Below, piece by piece: positions 32,767 to 41,745 of a DNA stretch of 64,000 nt. A program made the translations under genes and the position numbers. The stretch covers positions 124,001-188,000 of the forward strand of contig CADAHL010000001.1 in NCBI GenBank assembly GCA_902787755.1, given 5' to 3'. Every line of letters starts with the position of its first letter. Positions within the stretch are counted from its first letter, which is position 1. The stretch comes from Oscillospiraceae bacterium. GTDB taxonomy: Bacteria > Bacillota > Clostridia > Oscillospirales > Oscillospiraceae. The notes beneath the pieces were generated by a model. The model was not told where the DNA came from, did no database searches, and worked only from the letters and a program-made list of their open reading frames with translations.

Positions 32767-33965
32767 AACTTATTCTCCTTCAAAATATCGATAAATTTGC
32801 TTAGAAAACGATGTTCATCCTCGTTGTTCGTCAGAGTTACGTCACAACGATCGGAATAATAGGAATCCGGTTTCTGCGCCTGAATTCTGGCCAGAGCCCT
32901 TTCCCGGCTGATCCCGTCCCTGTGCATGATCCGTTGTACCCGGGTTTCAACAGAAGCCGTAACGGCGATCGTCAGATCACAGACCTGATCGATCCCGCCG
33001 GCAAACAGCTCCACCGCGTCGACAGCCGCCAACGCCCCGCCGGACATGGCGTGCTCCCGAAGAAGCTCCCGCACCCTGGCGGTCACCCGAGGGTGAGTCA
33101 GGCGATTCAGCGCTTCCAGCGCCTCCGGATCGGAAAAAACAGCTGCCGCAAGAAGACCACGATCCACTCTGCCGTCAAGTACACAGCCGGGAAATGCCTC
33201 CTGCAGACCGGAAATCAGTTCTGCATCCGACTGAAGCAGCTCGTGATAGATCGCATCGCAGTCCAAGACAAGCGCTCCCCTGCTTCTGATAGCATTCAGA
33301 GCCGTTGTTTTTCCGCTGCCGCTGCCGCCGGTAATGCCAAGGATCGTCATCCGGTCTACCAGCGCGTCGGCAATTTCTTCCCGGGACAGAGCGCCTTGCC
33401 GCAGAATACGGTAAGGGGTAACGCTCATATCAAGGAGTGTGGATTCTTTTCCGATGCCGCAGGGACCGCCGTCGACGACTGCAGAAATTTTCCCGTCAAA
33501 GTACTGCAAAACATCTTCTGCCGTTTTCGGACTCGGTTCCCCGGACGGGTTTGCGGAAGGAGCGGCGAAAGGAAGACCGGTATATCGCAGCAGGTCAAGG
33601 GTCATGGGGTGGTCGGGGCACCTGAGCCCCACGGTATCCCCACCGGCCCGCACGATCTCCGGAACGATTTCCCGGGCCTTCAATACGATGGTAAGCGGAC
33701 CGGGCCAGAATTTTTCGGCCAGATCCACAGCGGCTTTCGGGATCGGATCACAGTAAAGCGGCATGGCTTTGGGACCGGGAACCATCAACGAAAGAGGCTT
33801 CACAGCCGGCCGCCCCTTCACCTCGTAGATCGATTCCACGGCTTTCTGATCCAGGCCATTGCCCGCAAGTCCGTAGACCGTCTCTGTCGGCACGGCGACC
33901 AGCTGACCGTTCTGAATCAGCTCTGCCGCCTCATCAAGTTCAAAGTGTATCCGACGGGTCTTCAT
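32754..33965 (-). CDS. tsaC-coaE: Fusion of threonylcarbamoyl-AMP synthase (TsaC/Sua5) and dephospho-CoA kinase (CoaE)
   Basis: Two enzymes of unrelated pathways share one 403-residue chain. Residues 1-205 are the YrdC/Sua5 domain that makes threonylcarbamoyl-AMP for tRNA t6A37: PTETVYGL at 26-33, KGRPAVKPLSLMV at 50-62, SANPSGEPSPKT at 137-148. Residues 207-400 are dephospho-CoA kinase, the last step of CoA synthesis: Walker A GGSGSGKT at 213-220, DCDAIYHELL at 235-244 and HPRV near the middle. The join is at RMTILGITGGSG with no linker. The frame is uninterrupted. Position 3 bases after prfA fits the usual prfA-sua5 order; CoaE is the added part. Confidence 0.93.
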   Translation of the reverse strand: MKTRRIHFELDEAAELIQNGQLVAVPTETVYGLAGNGLDQKAVESIYEVKGRPAVKPLSLMVPGPKAMPLYCDPIPKAAVDLAEKFWPGPLTIVLKAREIVPEIVRAGGDTVGLRCPDHPMTLDLLRYTGLPFAAPSANPSGEPSPKTAEDVLQYFDGKISAVVDGGPCGIGKESTLLDMSVTPYRILRQGALSREEIADALVDRMTILGITGGSGSGKTTALNAIRSRGALVLDCDAIYHELLQSDAELISGLQEAFPGCVLDGRVDRGLLAAAVFSDPEALEALNRLTHPRVTARVRELLREHAMSGGALAAVDAVELFAGGIDQVCDLTIAVTASVETRVQRIMHRDGISRERALARIQAQKPDSYYSDRCDVTLTNNEDEHRFLSKFIDILKENKLWTN

Positions 33966-33968
33966 CTC

Positions 33969-35036
33969 TTACATCACGCTCTCTGTCAGCTTAGCCGCCT
34001 GATCCATGGTGATCAAAGCGTCGATCAGTTCGTCCAGATCACCGTTCATGATCCGGTCAATATTAAAATTCCGGATATCTCCTGTCAAACGATGATCAGT
34101 GACCCGATTCTGCGGGAAATTATAAGTACGGATCCGCTCGCTGCGGTCACCGGAACCAATCTGGCTTTTTCGCTCCGCTGCCACGGCGGCATTCTGCCGG
34201 GCCTGTTCCCGCTCGTAGAGCTTGGCGCGCAGGATCTGCATGGCACGATCCTTGTTTTTGTATTGGCTTCGTTCGTCCTGGCATTCCACAACAGTACCGG
34301 TCGGCAGATGCGTGATGCGGATCGCACTTTCCGTTTTGTTGACATGCTGACCTCCGGCGCCGGAGGAACGATAGGTGTCGATTTTCAGATCGTTGGGATT
34401 CAACTGGAAATCCACCTCTTCCACCTGAGGCAGAACCGCTACCGTGGCGGCTGAGGTGTGGATCCGCCCTCCCGATTCTGTCACCGGAACTCTCTGGACC
34501 CGGTGCCCGCCGGCCTCAAATTTCAGCCTGGACCAGGCGCCTTCGCCTTCGATCACAAAACTGATCTCTTTGATCCCGCCAAGTTCCGTCTCGTTCAGAT
34601 TCGCAATCTCTACCTTCCAGCCTTTTCTCTCGGCATACATGGAGTACATCCGATACAGATCTGCGGCAAAGAGCATCCCCTCTTCCCCGCCGACGCCGCC
34701 GCGAATCTCCATGATGACGTTTTTATCGTCATTCGGGTCCTTGGGGAGCAGCAGGATCCGGATCTCCTGTTCCAGCCGTTCTCTGACCTGCCTGGCCTCC
34801 CGGATCTCCTCCTGGGCAAGATCCTTAAACTCCGGGTCCGCTACCAGCATTTGAGCCGACTCCAGAGCTTCTCCCGCCTTTTCATAAGCCTCATAAGCCG
34901 CCACAAGCGGCTGAAGCTCTCTGGCCTCCCGTTCGCATCTGGCATACAGGGCCGGGTCGGAATAGGTAGACGGTTCCTCCATCCTTCTCAGAAGTTCCTC
35001 ATATTGATTTTTGATCGTTTTGAGTTTTTCAAACAT
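33969..35036 (-). CDS. prfA: Peptide chain release factor 1
   Basis: RF1 ends translation at UAA and UAG. The 355-residue length is normal. The peptidyl-transfer motif GGQ is in YRSSGAGGQHVNKTESAIRI, and the domain with the tripeptide stop-recognition loop lies before it (VPVTESGGRIHTSAATVAVLP). The release factor C-terminal block IRTYNFPQNRVTDHR is intact. The usual neighbour prmC, which methylates the GGQ glutamine, is not present here. It heads an operon with tsaC-coaE and the M18 gene. Confidence 0.97.
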   Translation of the reverse strand: MFEKLKTIKNQYEELLRRMEEPSTYSDPALYARCEREARELQPLVAAYEAYEKAGEALESAQMLVADPEFKDLAQEEIREARQVRERLEQEIRILLLPKDPNDDKNVIMEIRGGVGGEEGMLFAADLYRMYSMYAERKGWKVEIANLNETELGGIKEISFVIEGEGAWSRLKFEAGGHRVQRVPVTESGGRIHTSAATVAVLPQVEEVDFQLNPNDLKIDTYRSSGAGGQHVNKTESAIRITHLPTGTVVECQDERSQYKNKDRAMQILRAKLYEREQARQNAAVAAERKSQIGSGDRSERIRTYNFPQNRVTDHRLTGDIRNFNIDRIMNGDLDELIDALITMDQAAKLTESVM

Positions 35037-35071
35037 GGAAGTCCCCGTCTCCTCGGATTACTGAGAGTCAT

Positions 35072-35100
35072 ATTCTATCACACTTTACAGTACATGTAAA
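35072..35100 (-). promoter_or_regulatory. prfA operon promoter
   Basis: TTTACA (35100-35095) and TAGAAT (35077-35072) are 17 bases apart, with a TGTGA run before the -10. The leader is about 30 bases and includes GAGGAGACGGGG. Confidence 0.75.
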
Positions 35101-35145
35101 TTGCTGCTTAAAGGAAATGATATTTCTTGCCATGGTATCGGGCTG

Positions 35146-36363
35146 TCAATCGGCCTTCGTCTCCTCCATCAGAATGGCAGGGCCTGTGCGCCAGTCCATA
35201 CCAGGACGCTGCTCATTCCGACTGCGATATCCCAGAACATAAAGATCATGCGCTTTGGAGCCAAGTCGGAAAATCTCCTGGCTGGAAGGGCTGAGAGAAT
35301 GAATGGCGGCGGGCTTGGTGATCATGGGGATCCTGCCAAGTGCGGAGCTTTGACGAATCAGTTCCTGCCCGCGTTCATTGAAAGCAAGGATTCTCGCATA
35401 AGGGGGAAGCCCTCGGCTCATCCCCTCCTCTATGCCGAGGCAGGCGCACATACACATTCTACGAATGCGGGACATGGCATAGCGCTTGGTCTTTGTGGCA
35501 GCCAGGATCCCGTCGTAATCCAGCTCCGTCTGAACGGCACGGTACAGTCTCTTTCCCAAGCCGTTTGCAGCGTCAGGAAGGCGAAGGAAGCTGTCCTCAT
35601 CCAACATACGAAGGCGGGAGAGCATGGCGGTTTCGATCGACGCGCGATCGCTTCGTTCCCGGCCGGATTCCCGTTCTCTGGAAAACACCTCCCAGGCTTT
35701 TGCGGGAAATTCCATGGACGGATCTCTGCCGGAAAGGATCAGACGCCGGATCTGAGAGGCGGAGCGGTATCCCTCCTGCCCGTCCTGATCGTGCCTTGTA
35801 CCGCGGCGATGGATAGCTACGGGCTGCAGATCCAGATTCAGCTCGTGGATGGCCTTCAGATATTCCACCGCCAGAATATTATTGGATTGACGAAGGGCTT
35901 CCGAATCTCTGCCCAGCAATTCCAGGGCGACCTTCTCCCGGGCAGCCGCATAGGAAAGACTTCCGTCCTGATCCAGAAGAACTTTCACTCTGTCGTTCAG
36001 GTCGGGCTGAACCAGGATCTGCGTCAGCTCCTCCAACTCCTCCAGATCTCCCGTCTCGCTTCCGAAGCACAGATGAGTCGCCCCGAGACGGTGGAGCATT
36101 CCCACCGCGCCGCGCGCAAAGCTCTCGGCAGAGGACAGGCTCCAGGGCAAAGGCAGTTCCACTACCAGATCCGCTCCGCAGGCACAGGCTGCTTTTGCTC
36201 TGGCATATTTGGAATACATGGCGCCTTCGCCCCTCTGAACGAAGTCCCCCGACATGACGCAGATCACGGGGCTGTCCGGTACCGCTTTCCGGCTCTTTCG
36301 AATGTGCCAGGCGTGGCCGTTGTGAAAGGGGTTGTACTCGCATACGATTCCGATAACGCTCAT
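35146..36363 (-). CDS. tmcAL: tRNA(Met) cytidine acetate ligase
   Basis: TmcAL (formerly YlbM) activates acetate with ATP and forms N4-acetylcytidine at the wobble position of elongator tRNA-Met in Firmicutes. The 405-residue protein starts VIGIVCEYNPFHNGHAWHI, the nucleotidyltransferase HxGH-type motif (HNGH). It continues with SGDFVQRGE, ADLVVELPLPWSLSSAESFARGAV and FGSETGD, all family marks. The ATG has GGGAGGTG upstream. It is transcribed divergently from ackA, which also consumes or produces acetate; this proximity may be coincidental. Confidence 0.94.
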   Translation of the reverse strand: MSVIGIVCEYNPFHNGHAWHIRKSRKAVPDSPVICVMSGDFVQRGEGAMYSKYARAKAACACGADLVVELPLPWSLSSAESFARGAVGMLHRLGATHLCFGSETGDLEELEELTQILVQPDLNDRVKVLLDQDGSLSYAAAREKVALELLGRDSEALRQSNNILAVEYLKAIHELNLDLQPVAIHRRGTRHDQDGQEGYRSASQIRRLILSGRDPSMEFPAKAWEVFSRERESGRERSDRASIETAMLSRLRMLDEDSFLRLPDAANGLGKRLYRAVQTELDYDGILAATKTKRYAMSRIRRMCMCACLGIEEGMSRGLPPYARILAFNERGQELIRQSSALGRIPMITKPAAIHSLSPSSQEIFRLGSKAHDLYVLGYRSRNEQRPGMDWRTGPAILMEETKAD

Positions 36364-36386
36364 ATCGCACCTCCCTGAAAAAAGAC

Positions 36387-36414
36387 TTGCGTTTTTTCTG
36401 TTTTGTATTACAAT
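36387..36414 (+). promoter_or_regulatory. Candidate ackA promoter
   Basis: TTGCGT (36387-36392) and TACAAT (36409-36414) are separated by 16 bases. The spacer is short and the -35 imperfect, but it is the best pair upstream of ackA. Confidence 0.45.
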
Positions 36415-36427
36415 ATTCCTTGGTCTT

Positions 36428-36456
36428 ATTGTAGCGAATTTTTACTCATTTTACAA
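36428..36456 (-). promoter_or_regulatory. tmcAL promoter
   Basis: TTGTAA (36456-36451) and TACAAT (36433-36428) are 17 bases apart. It overlaps the leader of the divergent ackA gene. Confidence 0.65.
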
Positions 36457-36474
36457 CAGAAAGGAACCGCATCC

Positions 36475-37671
36475 ATGAAAATTCTTGTGATTAACGCCGG
36501 AAGCTCTTCCCTGAAGTATCAGCTGATCGACATGGAGACCGAAGCCGTTCTGGCCAAGGGCCTCTGTGAGCGTATCGGTATCGACGGCCACCTGAAGCAC
36601 ACGCCCCTGGTGGAGGGCAAAGAGGTCTTCAACGAGGATCTGGCCATGCCTACGCACGCGGAAGCCATTGCCGCTGTGATCGACAAGCTCACCAGCCCTC
36701 AGTACGGCGTTGTAAACTCCATGAAGGAGATCGACGCTGTGGGTCACCGCGTGGTGCACGGCGGCGAGAAGTTCGCTTCCTCCGTTCTGATCAACGACGA
36801 CGTAATGAAGGCGATTGAGGAGTGCACTCCCTTTGCTCCTCTGCATAACCCGGCCAATATCACCGGCATTAACGCCTGCAAGGCTGTGATGGGCAACGTT
36901 CCCATGGTGGCCGTGTTCGATACCGCCTTCCATCAGACCATGCCCGGAAAGGCCTATATGTACGCGATCCCCTATCAGTATTATCTGAGCAACGGCATCC
37001 GCCGCTACGGCTTCCACGGCACCTCTCACCGCTACGTCTCCTCCCGCTGCGCGGAGCTGATGGGCAAGCCCATCGAAGAGCTGAAGATCGTCACCTGCCA
37101 CATGGGCAACGGCTCTTCCATCGCGGCCATCGATCACGGTAAGTGCGTGGATACCTCCATGGGCTTTACCCCTCTGGTAGGACTTCCCATGGGTACCCGC
37201 TGCGGCGATCTTGACGCAGGCGTGATCCAGTTCCTGATGAACAAGTACGGCTACAGCATCGACGAAATGCTGAACATTCTGAACAAGAAGTCCGGCGTGC
37301 TGGGCGTTTCCGGCGTCAGCTCCGACTTCCGCGATCTGGACAAGGCCGCTTCCGAGGGGAATGAACGCGCCCGCCTGGCCCTGGATATGTTCCACTACTG
37401 GGTCGCCAAGGTTGCAGGCTCCTATGTCGCCGCCATGAACGGTGTGGACGCCATCGTCTTTACCGCGGGTGTGGGCGAAAACAGCAAGGACACCCGCGCG
37501 GCCATCGCTTCCTACTTCGGCTACCTGGGCGTCGAGATCGATCCGGAAGCCAATTCCAAGCGCGGCGAGGACGTCATGATCTCCACTCCCGATTCCAAGG
37601 TGAAGGTCTTTGTGATCCCCACCAACGAAGAGCTGGTCATTGCCCGCGACACCCGGGACATCGTCGGCTGA
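36475..37671 (+). CDS. ackA: Acetate kinase
   Basis: AckA interconverts acetyl phosphate plus ADP and acetate plus ATP, giving substrate-level ATP in fermentation. The 398-residue protein begins [17 protein letters not shown] (signature 1). It has the second signature near [20 protein letters not shown] sequence ([14 protein letters not shown]), and TCHMGNGSS and FTAGVGENS for nucleotide binding. The ATG at 36475 follows GAAAGGAA; earlier in-frame codons from 36403 lie in the promoter. A phosphotransacetylase gene is not adjacent. A strong terminator follows. Confidence 0.97.
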   Translation: MKILVINAGSSSLKYQLIDMETEAVLAKGLCERIGIDGHLKHTPLVEGKEVFNEDLAMPTHAEAIAAVIDKLTSPQYGVVNSMKEIDAVGHRVVHGGEKFASSVLINDDVMKAIEECTPFAPLHNPANITGINACKAVMGNVPMVAVFDTAFHQTMPGKAYMYAIPYQYYLSNGIRRYGFHGTSHRYVSSRCAELMGKPIEELKIVTCHMGNGSSIAAIDHGKCVDTSMGFTPLVGLPMGTRCGDLDAGVIQFLMNKYGYSIDEMLNILNKKSGVLGVSGVSSDFRDLDKAASEGNERARLALDMFHYWVAKVAGSYVAAMNGVDAIVFTAGVGENSKDTRAAIASYFGYLGVEIDPEANSKRGEDVMISTPDSKVKVFVIPTNEELVIARDTRDIVG

Positions 37672-37689
37672 TTTCCCTGCAGAAAAGAT

Positions 37690-37722
37690 GTGATCGGAGC
37701 AAAAATGCTCCGATCACTTTTT
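37690..37722 (+). terminator. ackA terminator
   Basis: A perfect 12-bp stem, GTGATCGGAGCA with TGCTCCGATCAC, around an AAAA loop, is followed by a T-run. It lies between the convergent ackA and dut genes. Confidence 0.92.
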
Positions 37723-37726
37723 ATGC

Positions 37727-38155
37727 TCACTGTTTCCCGGTCGAGCCGAAACCGCCGCGGCTCTCGCTTTTCAGATGCTCGACAACTTCAAATTCGAAGT
37801 CCGGCTGCTTTTCCATGATTCGGAACTGACAGATCCGGTCGTTCTTATGGATCACAGTATCCCGCATGGCCAGGACCGGGAGCTTCCATTCGTCCTCCTC
37901 GCCGCAATAGCTTTGGTCGATAACGCCGATGCTGTTTGTCTGGATAATACCAAAGTTGCGGAAGGTACTGCTGCGCGGAGCGGTGTGGGCCTCAAAGCCC
38001 TCGGGCAGGATCATGCCCACCCCCAGACGGATCAGGCGGTGTTCTCCGGCTTTCAATTCCACATCTTCCGCTGCGCGAAGATCGATCCAATCCCCCTTCG
38101 TGATCTTCTCAACGGGGATCAGATCTTCGACAAAATACTTGATTTGAATGATCAT
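37727..38155 (-). CDS. dut: dUTP diphosphatase
   Basis: Dut hydrolyses dUTP to dUMP, keeping uracil out of DNA and feeding dTMP synthesis. From the ATG at 38155 (AGGAGAG upstream) the protein is 142 residues, as usual for the homotrimeric enzyme. Motif 2 is [11 protein letters not shown], motif 3 [14 protein letters not shown] with the catalytic Asp, motif 4 RICQFRI, and motif 5 RGGFGSTG at the C-terminal flap. Motif 1 is the variant [12 protein letters not shown] longer open frame to 38467 includes promoter sequence and is rejected. Confidence 0.95.
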   Translation of the reverse strand: MIIQIKYFVEDLIPVEKITKGDWIDLRAAEDVELKAGEHRLIRLGVGMILPEGFEAHTAPRSSTFRNFGIIQTNSIGVIDQSYCGEEDEWKLPVLAMRDTVIHKNDRICQFRIMEKQPDFEFEVVEHLKSESRGGFGSTGKQ

Positions 38156-38207
38156 ATATCTCTCTCCTGTGCCGTTTACTGAAAAAACGAACTTCCCTAT
38201 CACCTGC

Positions 38208-38236
38208 ATTGTACCACAGACTTCAGACTCTTTCCA
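38208..38236 (-). promoter_or_regulatory. dut promoter
   Basis: TACAAT (38213-38208) has an upstream TGG, an extended -10, with TGGAAA (38236-38231) 17 bases away. The leader is about 45 bases. Confidence 0.6.
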
Positions 38237-38265
38237 GACCCGATTTTGTTTTCTGCCGTACATAT

Positions 38266-38301
38266 AAAAACTCGCCTGCGATCGAAATGCAGGCGGGTTT
38301 T
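38266..38301 (-). terminator. Terminator of the CD0519-type membrane protein gene
   Basis: On the minus strand AAAACCCGCCTGC pairs with GCAGGCGAGTTTT (one mismatch or wobble), and T residues follow. It begins a few bases after the stop codon at 38305. Confidence 0.85.
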
Positions 38302-38304
38302 CTG

Positions 38305-39489
38305 TTATAGAATCAGGGAGATCAGGACATATAGCCAATGTGCCGAGATCCCGGCGCACAATCCCCCGATAGTGTGGCTCAGAATGGCCTTGCCGATCAG
38401 GTCTTTGCAGCCAAGACTGTCCATCATGGAAGCGTGCGTGCTCAGATATCCGCTCCAGCACATGCACATTGCCGTAAATACGGCGATATCTCCGGGCTGA
38501 AGAAGGCCGCGGCTCACCAGAGATGTGGTCAGGCTCATCGCGGCGCCTGCGGCACCCAGCGCAGTCACGGGAATGCCGATCGCCTCGGGAGAGGAAAAGC
38601 CAAAAAGCGGATTGAGGATAAAATCGATCTTGTTTGCCAGAGTAGGGAGAAGGCGGATCCCTTCATAGGCCGCACCGGTATATTCCCCGCTTTCGGACGG
38701 ACCGCTGATGAGCATCATGACCACGGTGCAGATCACCAGAACGCCGGGAACGATGCTGACGCCCATTTTCACGCCGCTGTGTCCGCCTTCCAGAATGGCG
38801 TTGATGATCCGGGTACCCAGGCCGCCCTGACGGATCGGACGCATGTTGACCGGAATCTCTGCCGCACCGGCCAGGGATGAGGGCTCTTCCGCCTCTGCCC
38901 CGAAGTACTTTTTCGTGAAAACGAGCATGATCCGTGTGCTGACAATGCTCCCGATCACTGCACCGAGAAGGCCAATCAGGACTGCCCCGCCGAGGGGACG
39001 CCCCATGGCGGGAGAGAGACTGTACATATATGTACAGACGATCAGGCCCATACCGAAAGCGGTTCCGATATTGGTCAGCGCCGGAAACTGATACTTTTTA
39101 AAGAAATGGCGAAAATGCTGATCCTCGGCCAGAGCCAGAACGGCGGGGTTATCGGAGAGAAAGGTTGTGACCACCCCAAGAGCCGCCGCGCCCGGCAGAC
39201 CATAGATCGGATTCATCAGGGGCTGAAGCAGACGATTTGCCAGAGAGACAAAGCCAAACTCCGATAGCAGGGCCGAAATCGCACCCATGATCACACAGAC
39301 AGCCGTGATATACAGAACCGTATCGATCAGGAGACGATAGGCCGTGTTCATCATGGTGTTAATGGTGTTTGCCAGCCCCATTTTAACGGCAAACAGGGCA
39401 AAAAAACCGATAAAAATGACGGGGAATACGAAAGTTTCCACGCTAAGCTCTTTTTTGTATAAGACGCCCTTCGGGCTTCCCTCATTCAT
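38305..39489 (-). CDS. CD0519/CD1768-like membrane protein with nucleoside-recognition (Gate) domains
   Basis: This is a 395-residue polytopic membrane protein with about ten hydrophobic segments. The pattern [20 protein letters not shown] followed by a second half with [23 protein letters not shown] helices and [11 protein letters not shown] resembles the Gate/nucleoside-recognition family that also holds SpmA and SpmB. Clostridial members are known as the CD0519/CD1768 family, function unknown; transport of a small solute is the usual guess. The ATG at 39489 has GGAGG 8 bases upstream; a TTG start at 39504 would overlap that ribosome site. It is a single gene between two terminators. Confidence 0.75.
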   Translation of the reverse strand: MNEGSPKGVLYKKELSVETFVFPVIFIGFFALFAVKMGLANTINTMMNTAYRLLIDTVLYITAVCVIMGAISALLSEFGFVSLANRLLQPLMNPIYGLPGAAALGVVTTFLSDNPAVLALAEDQHFRHFFKKYQFPALTNIGTAFGMGLIVCTYMYSLSPAMGRPLGGAVLIGLLGAVIGSIVSTRIMLVFTKKYFGAEAEEPSSLAGAAEIPVNMRPIRQGGLGTRIINAILEGGHSGVKMGVSIVPGVLVICTVVMMLISGPSESGEYTGAAYEGIRLLPTLANKIDFILNPLFGFSSPEAIGIPVTALGAAGAAMSLTTSLVSRGLLQPGDIAVFTAMCMCWSGYLSTHASMMDSLGCKDLIGKAILSHTIGGLCAGISAHWLYVLISLIL

Positions 39490-39595
39490 CCCGGAATCCT
39501 CCAAACTTTTTCATTGGTGGGTCACCGCAAACAGCCGGTATTCGGAAGAAAAAGACAAACCATGAGAAGAAAATTCCAGCAACCATCCCAATATT

Positions 39596-39633
39596 CAAAA
39601 ACAGATGGCACAGCCAAAGGGCCGTGCCATCTG
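39596..39633 (-). terminator. Terminator of the ispH-rpsA operon
   Basis: A 14-bp stem on the minus strand, CAGATGGCACGGCC with GGCTGTGCCATCTG (one G-U), has a 4-base loop and five T residues after it. It lies about 60 bases after the ispH-rpsA stop and ends the long minus-strand run that starts near 48.8 kb. Confidence 0.93.
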
Positions 39634-39696
39634 TCTAATGATTTTGCAGAAAGGACGGTCCGCAAAAGCAAGAGTTTTGCGGGGGTTCTTCTCTTT

Positions 39697-41745
39697 TTAC
39701 TCGTCGACCTCGGGGGCAATGCCGGTGGCCTCGCCGTCGGCGCTGACCTCATAAACCAGAGCGTCGTCAGCCGGCTCCTCGTCCTCAACCTCGACCTCGG
39801 CGGCCTTGGCGGGAGCGGGCTCGGACAGAGCGCGGATGGACAGAGAGATCTTGTGCTTGTCCTGGTCGATGTTGGTGATGCGGGCTTCCACAACGTCGCC
39901 CACAGTCAGAACGTCTCCGGGCTTGCCAATACGATGATTGGCGATCTGGCTGATGTGAATCAGGCCGTCAACGCCGGGCAGAACTTCGGCAAAGGCGCCG
40001 AACTCCATCAGCTTCACGATGGTGACCTTAGCCACGTCGCCAACCTGGTAACGGTTGTTGAACAGAGTCCAGGGATTGGCCTCGGGATCCTTATAACCCA
40101 GGGAGATCTTCCGCTTCTCGCGGTCGAACTTGATCACGTAAACCTCGATCTCGTCGCCGACGGAGACGACCTCAGAGGGCTGATGGATGCGGCCCCAGCT
40201 CAGCTCGGACACGTGGACCATGCCGTCGATGCCGCCGATGTCGACGAAAGCGCCATAGCTGGTCAGAGACTTGACAACGCCCTTGTAGCGCTTGCCGACT
40301 TCGATCTCGTTCCAGATCGCCTCCATACGCTCGCGGCGCTCGGCCTGAGCAACGCGGCGGATGGAACCGACAACGCGCTTGCGGCCCTTGTTGACCTCGG
40401 TGATATTGAGGCGAACGGTCTGCTTGAGCATCTCGCTCAGATCGGCTTCCTTGGGCATATTGGTCTCGCGGCCGGGAACAAACACGCGAATGCCCTTCAC
40501 GTTGACGACGATGCCGCCCTTGTTGACCTCGGTCACGGTGCCTTCCATGATCTCGCCATTGTCCACGGCAGCCTCGATATCGCTCCAGATCTTGGCAGCG
40601 TCAAGACGCTTCTTGGACAGCTGAGCAACGCCGTCCTGCTCCATCACGCGGGTCACGATGGCTTCAATGGTGTCACCGACATGGACGACGTCTTCCAGCT
40701 TGGAGCCGTCTTCGGTGAACTCTTCGGAGGGGATAATGCCGGTCTGCTTGGCGCCCAGCTCGACGATGATCTCGTTACCGTTGATGGCAACGACTTCACC
40801 GGTCACCTTGTCCCCGTTATATATAGGCTTAAGAGACTCCTCCAGCATTTCATCAAAGGACATTTCCTTTTCCACTGCGGTCTCTTCTACTTTGGTCTCT
40901 TCACTCATTTTGTTTCTTACCTCCTTAATTATCCACGCGGGTGTCGACGCGCCAGCTGTCAGCCCAACAACCTCAGCAGACCGCAATCTGTCCGTATCCA
41001 GGTCCTCCACCCGTTCAATAAATTGAACGTTTTCGCACTCTTCCCGGCAGATCTGGGCCAGATGAACACTGTTGGCGCTGTGTTTTCCCCCGATCACAAC
41101 CATCGCATCGCACCCGGCAGAAAGACGCTTCGCCTCCTCCTGCCTTGTGAACGTAGCAAGGCATATTGTATCAGATATTTTTGCATTTGTACATCTTTTT
41201 TTTATGATTTCACAACATTCGTTAAAATTACTGCGGGTCTGTGTGGTTTGCACGACAACTGTTATTGGTTTTTTCCAAAAATCCGGCCGATCTTCCAGCC
41301 AAAGTTCCAATTCATGGGGATTTTCGAATACTTCAGAATCTTCACACCAACCCCGCACCGCCTCAACCTCGGGGTGATGCTTCATCCCGATGATCAATAC
41401 AAAGCGGCCTTCCTCGGAGGCTCTGGATACAATCGCATGGATCGCCTTCACCTTGGGGCAGGTCCCGTCGATAATCCGCACCTGCCGCTGCTCCAGAAGA
41501 CGGATCATCTCCCGGGAAACGCCATGAGCCCGCAGAATGACCGTCGCGCCAAACGGGACTTCCTCAGGGGCGGAGGCGACCCGAAGACCTTTTTCCTGCA
41601 GGGCGCCGACAACGTCTCTGTTGTGGATCAGATCGCCCAGGCTTACGAGAGAGCTCTCCTCTGCCAGGAGCTTTTCCGCCATCTCTACCGATCTCCTTAC
41701 GCCAAAGCAGAAACCGGCGGATTCCGCTACGCGAAGCTCTCTCAT
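39697..41745 (-). CDS. ispH-rpsA: IspH-ribosomal protein S1 fusion
   Basis: The 682-residue protein joins HMBPP reductase, the last MEP isoprenoid step, to an S1-type RNA-binding protein. Residues 1-279 are IspH, with the three 4Fe-4S cysteines C13 (GFCFGV), C96 (DGTCPK) and C195 (SDTICLAT) and the AHGV His. From residue 280 four S1 repeats follow, the last two being the strongest (YKGVVKSLTSYGAFVDIGGIDGMVHVSEL; AKVTIVKLMEFGAFAEVLPGVDGLIHISQ), with an acidic tail. Such fusions are known in several Clostridia. The S1 part has an internal ATG (40908) preceded by a full Shine-Dalgarno, so separate S1 may also be made. It overlaps cmk by four bases. Confidence 0.96.
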   Translation of the reverse strand: MRELRVAESAGFCFGVRRSVEMAEKLLAEESSLVSLGDLIHNRDVVGALQEKGLRVASAPEEVPFGATVILRAHGVSREMIRLLEQRQVRIIDGTCPKVKAIHAIVSRASEEGRFVLIIGMKHHPEVEAVRGWCEDSEVFENPHELELWLEDRPDFWKKPITVVVQTTQTRSNFNECCEIIKKRCTNAKISDTICLATFTRQEEAKRLSAGCDAMVVIGGKHSANSVHLAQICREECENVQFIERVEDLDTDRLRSAEVVGLTAGASTPAWIIKEVRNKMSEETKVEETAVEKEMSFDEMLEESLKPIYNGDKVTGEVVAINGNEIIVELGAKQTGIIPSEEFTEDGSKLEDVVHVGDTIEAIVTRVMEQDGVAQLSKKRLDAAKIWSDIEAAVDNGEIMEGTVTEVNKGGIVVNVKGIRVFVPGRETNMPKEADLSEMLKQTVRLNITEVNKGRKRVVGSIRRVAQAERRERMEAIWNEIEVGKRYKGVVKSLTSYGAFVDIGGIDGMVHVSELSWGRIHQPSEVVSVGDEIEVYVIKFDREKRKISLGYKDPEANPWTLFNNRYQVGDVAKVTIVKLMEFGAFAEVLPGVDGLIHISQIANHRIGKPGDVLTVGDVVEARITNIDQDKHKISLSIRALSEPAPAKAAEVEVEDEEPADDALVYEVSADGEATGIAPEVDE
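40906..40926 (-). promoter_or_regulatory. Internal ribosome binding site and start for free S1
   Basis: Inside the fusion gene, AAGGAGGT (40926-40919) stands 10 bases before an in-frame ATG (40908-40906) exactly at the junction between the IspH and S1 parts. Translation from there would give a 403-residue S1 protein starting MSEETKVEE. The complementarity to 16S rRNA is complete, better than at many real starts in this window. Confidence 0.75.
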
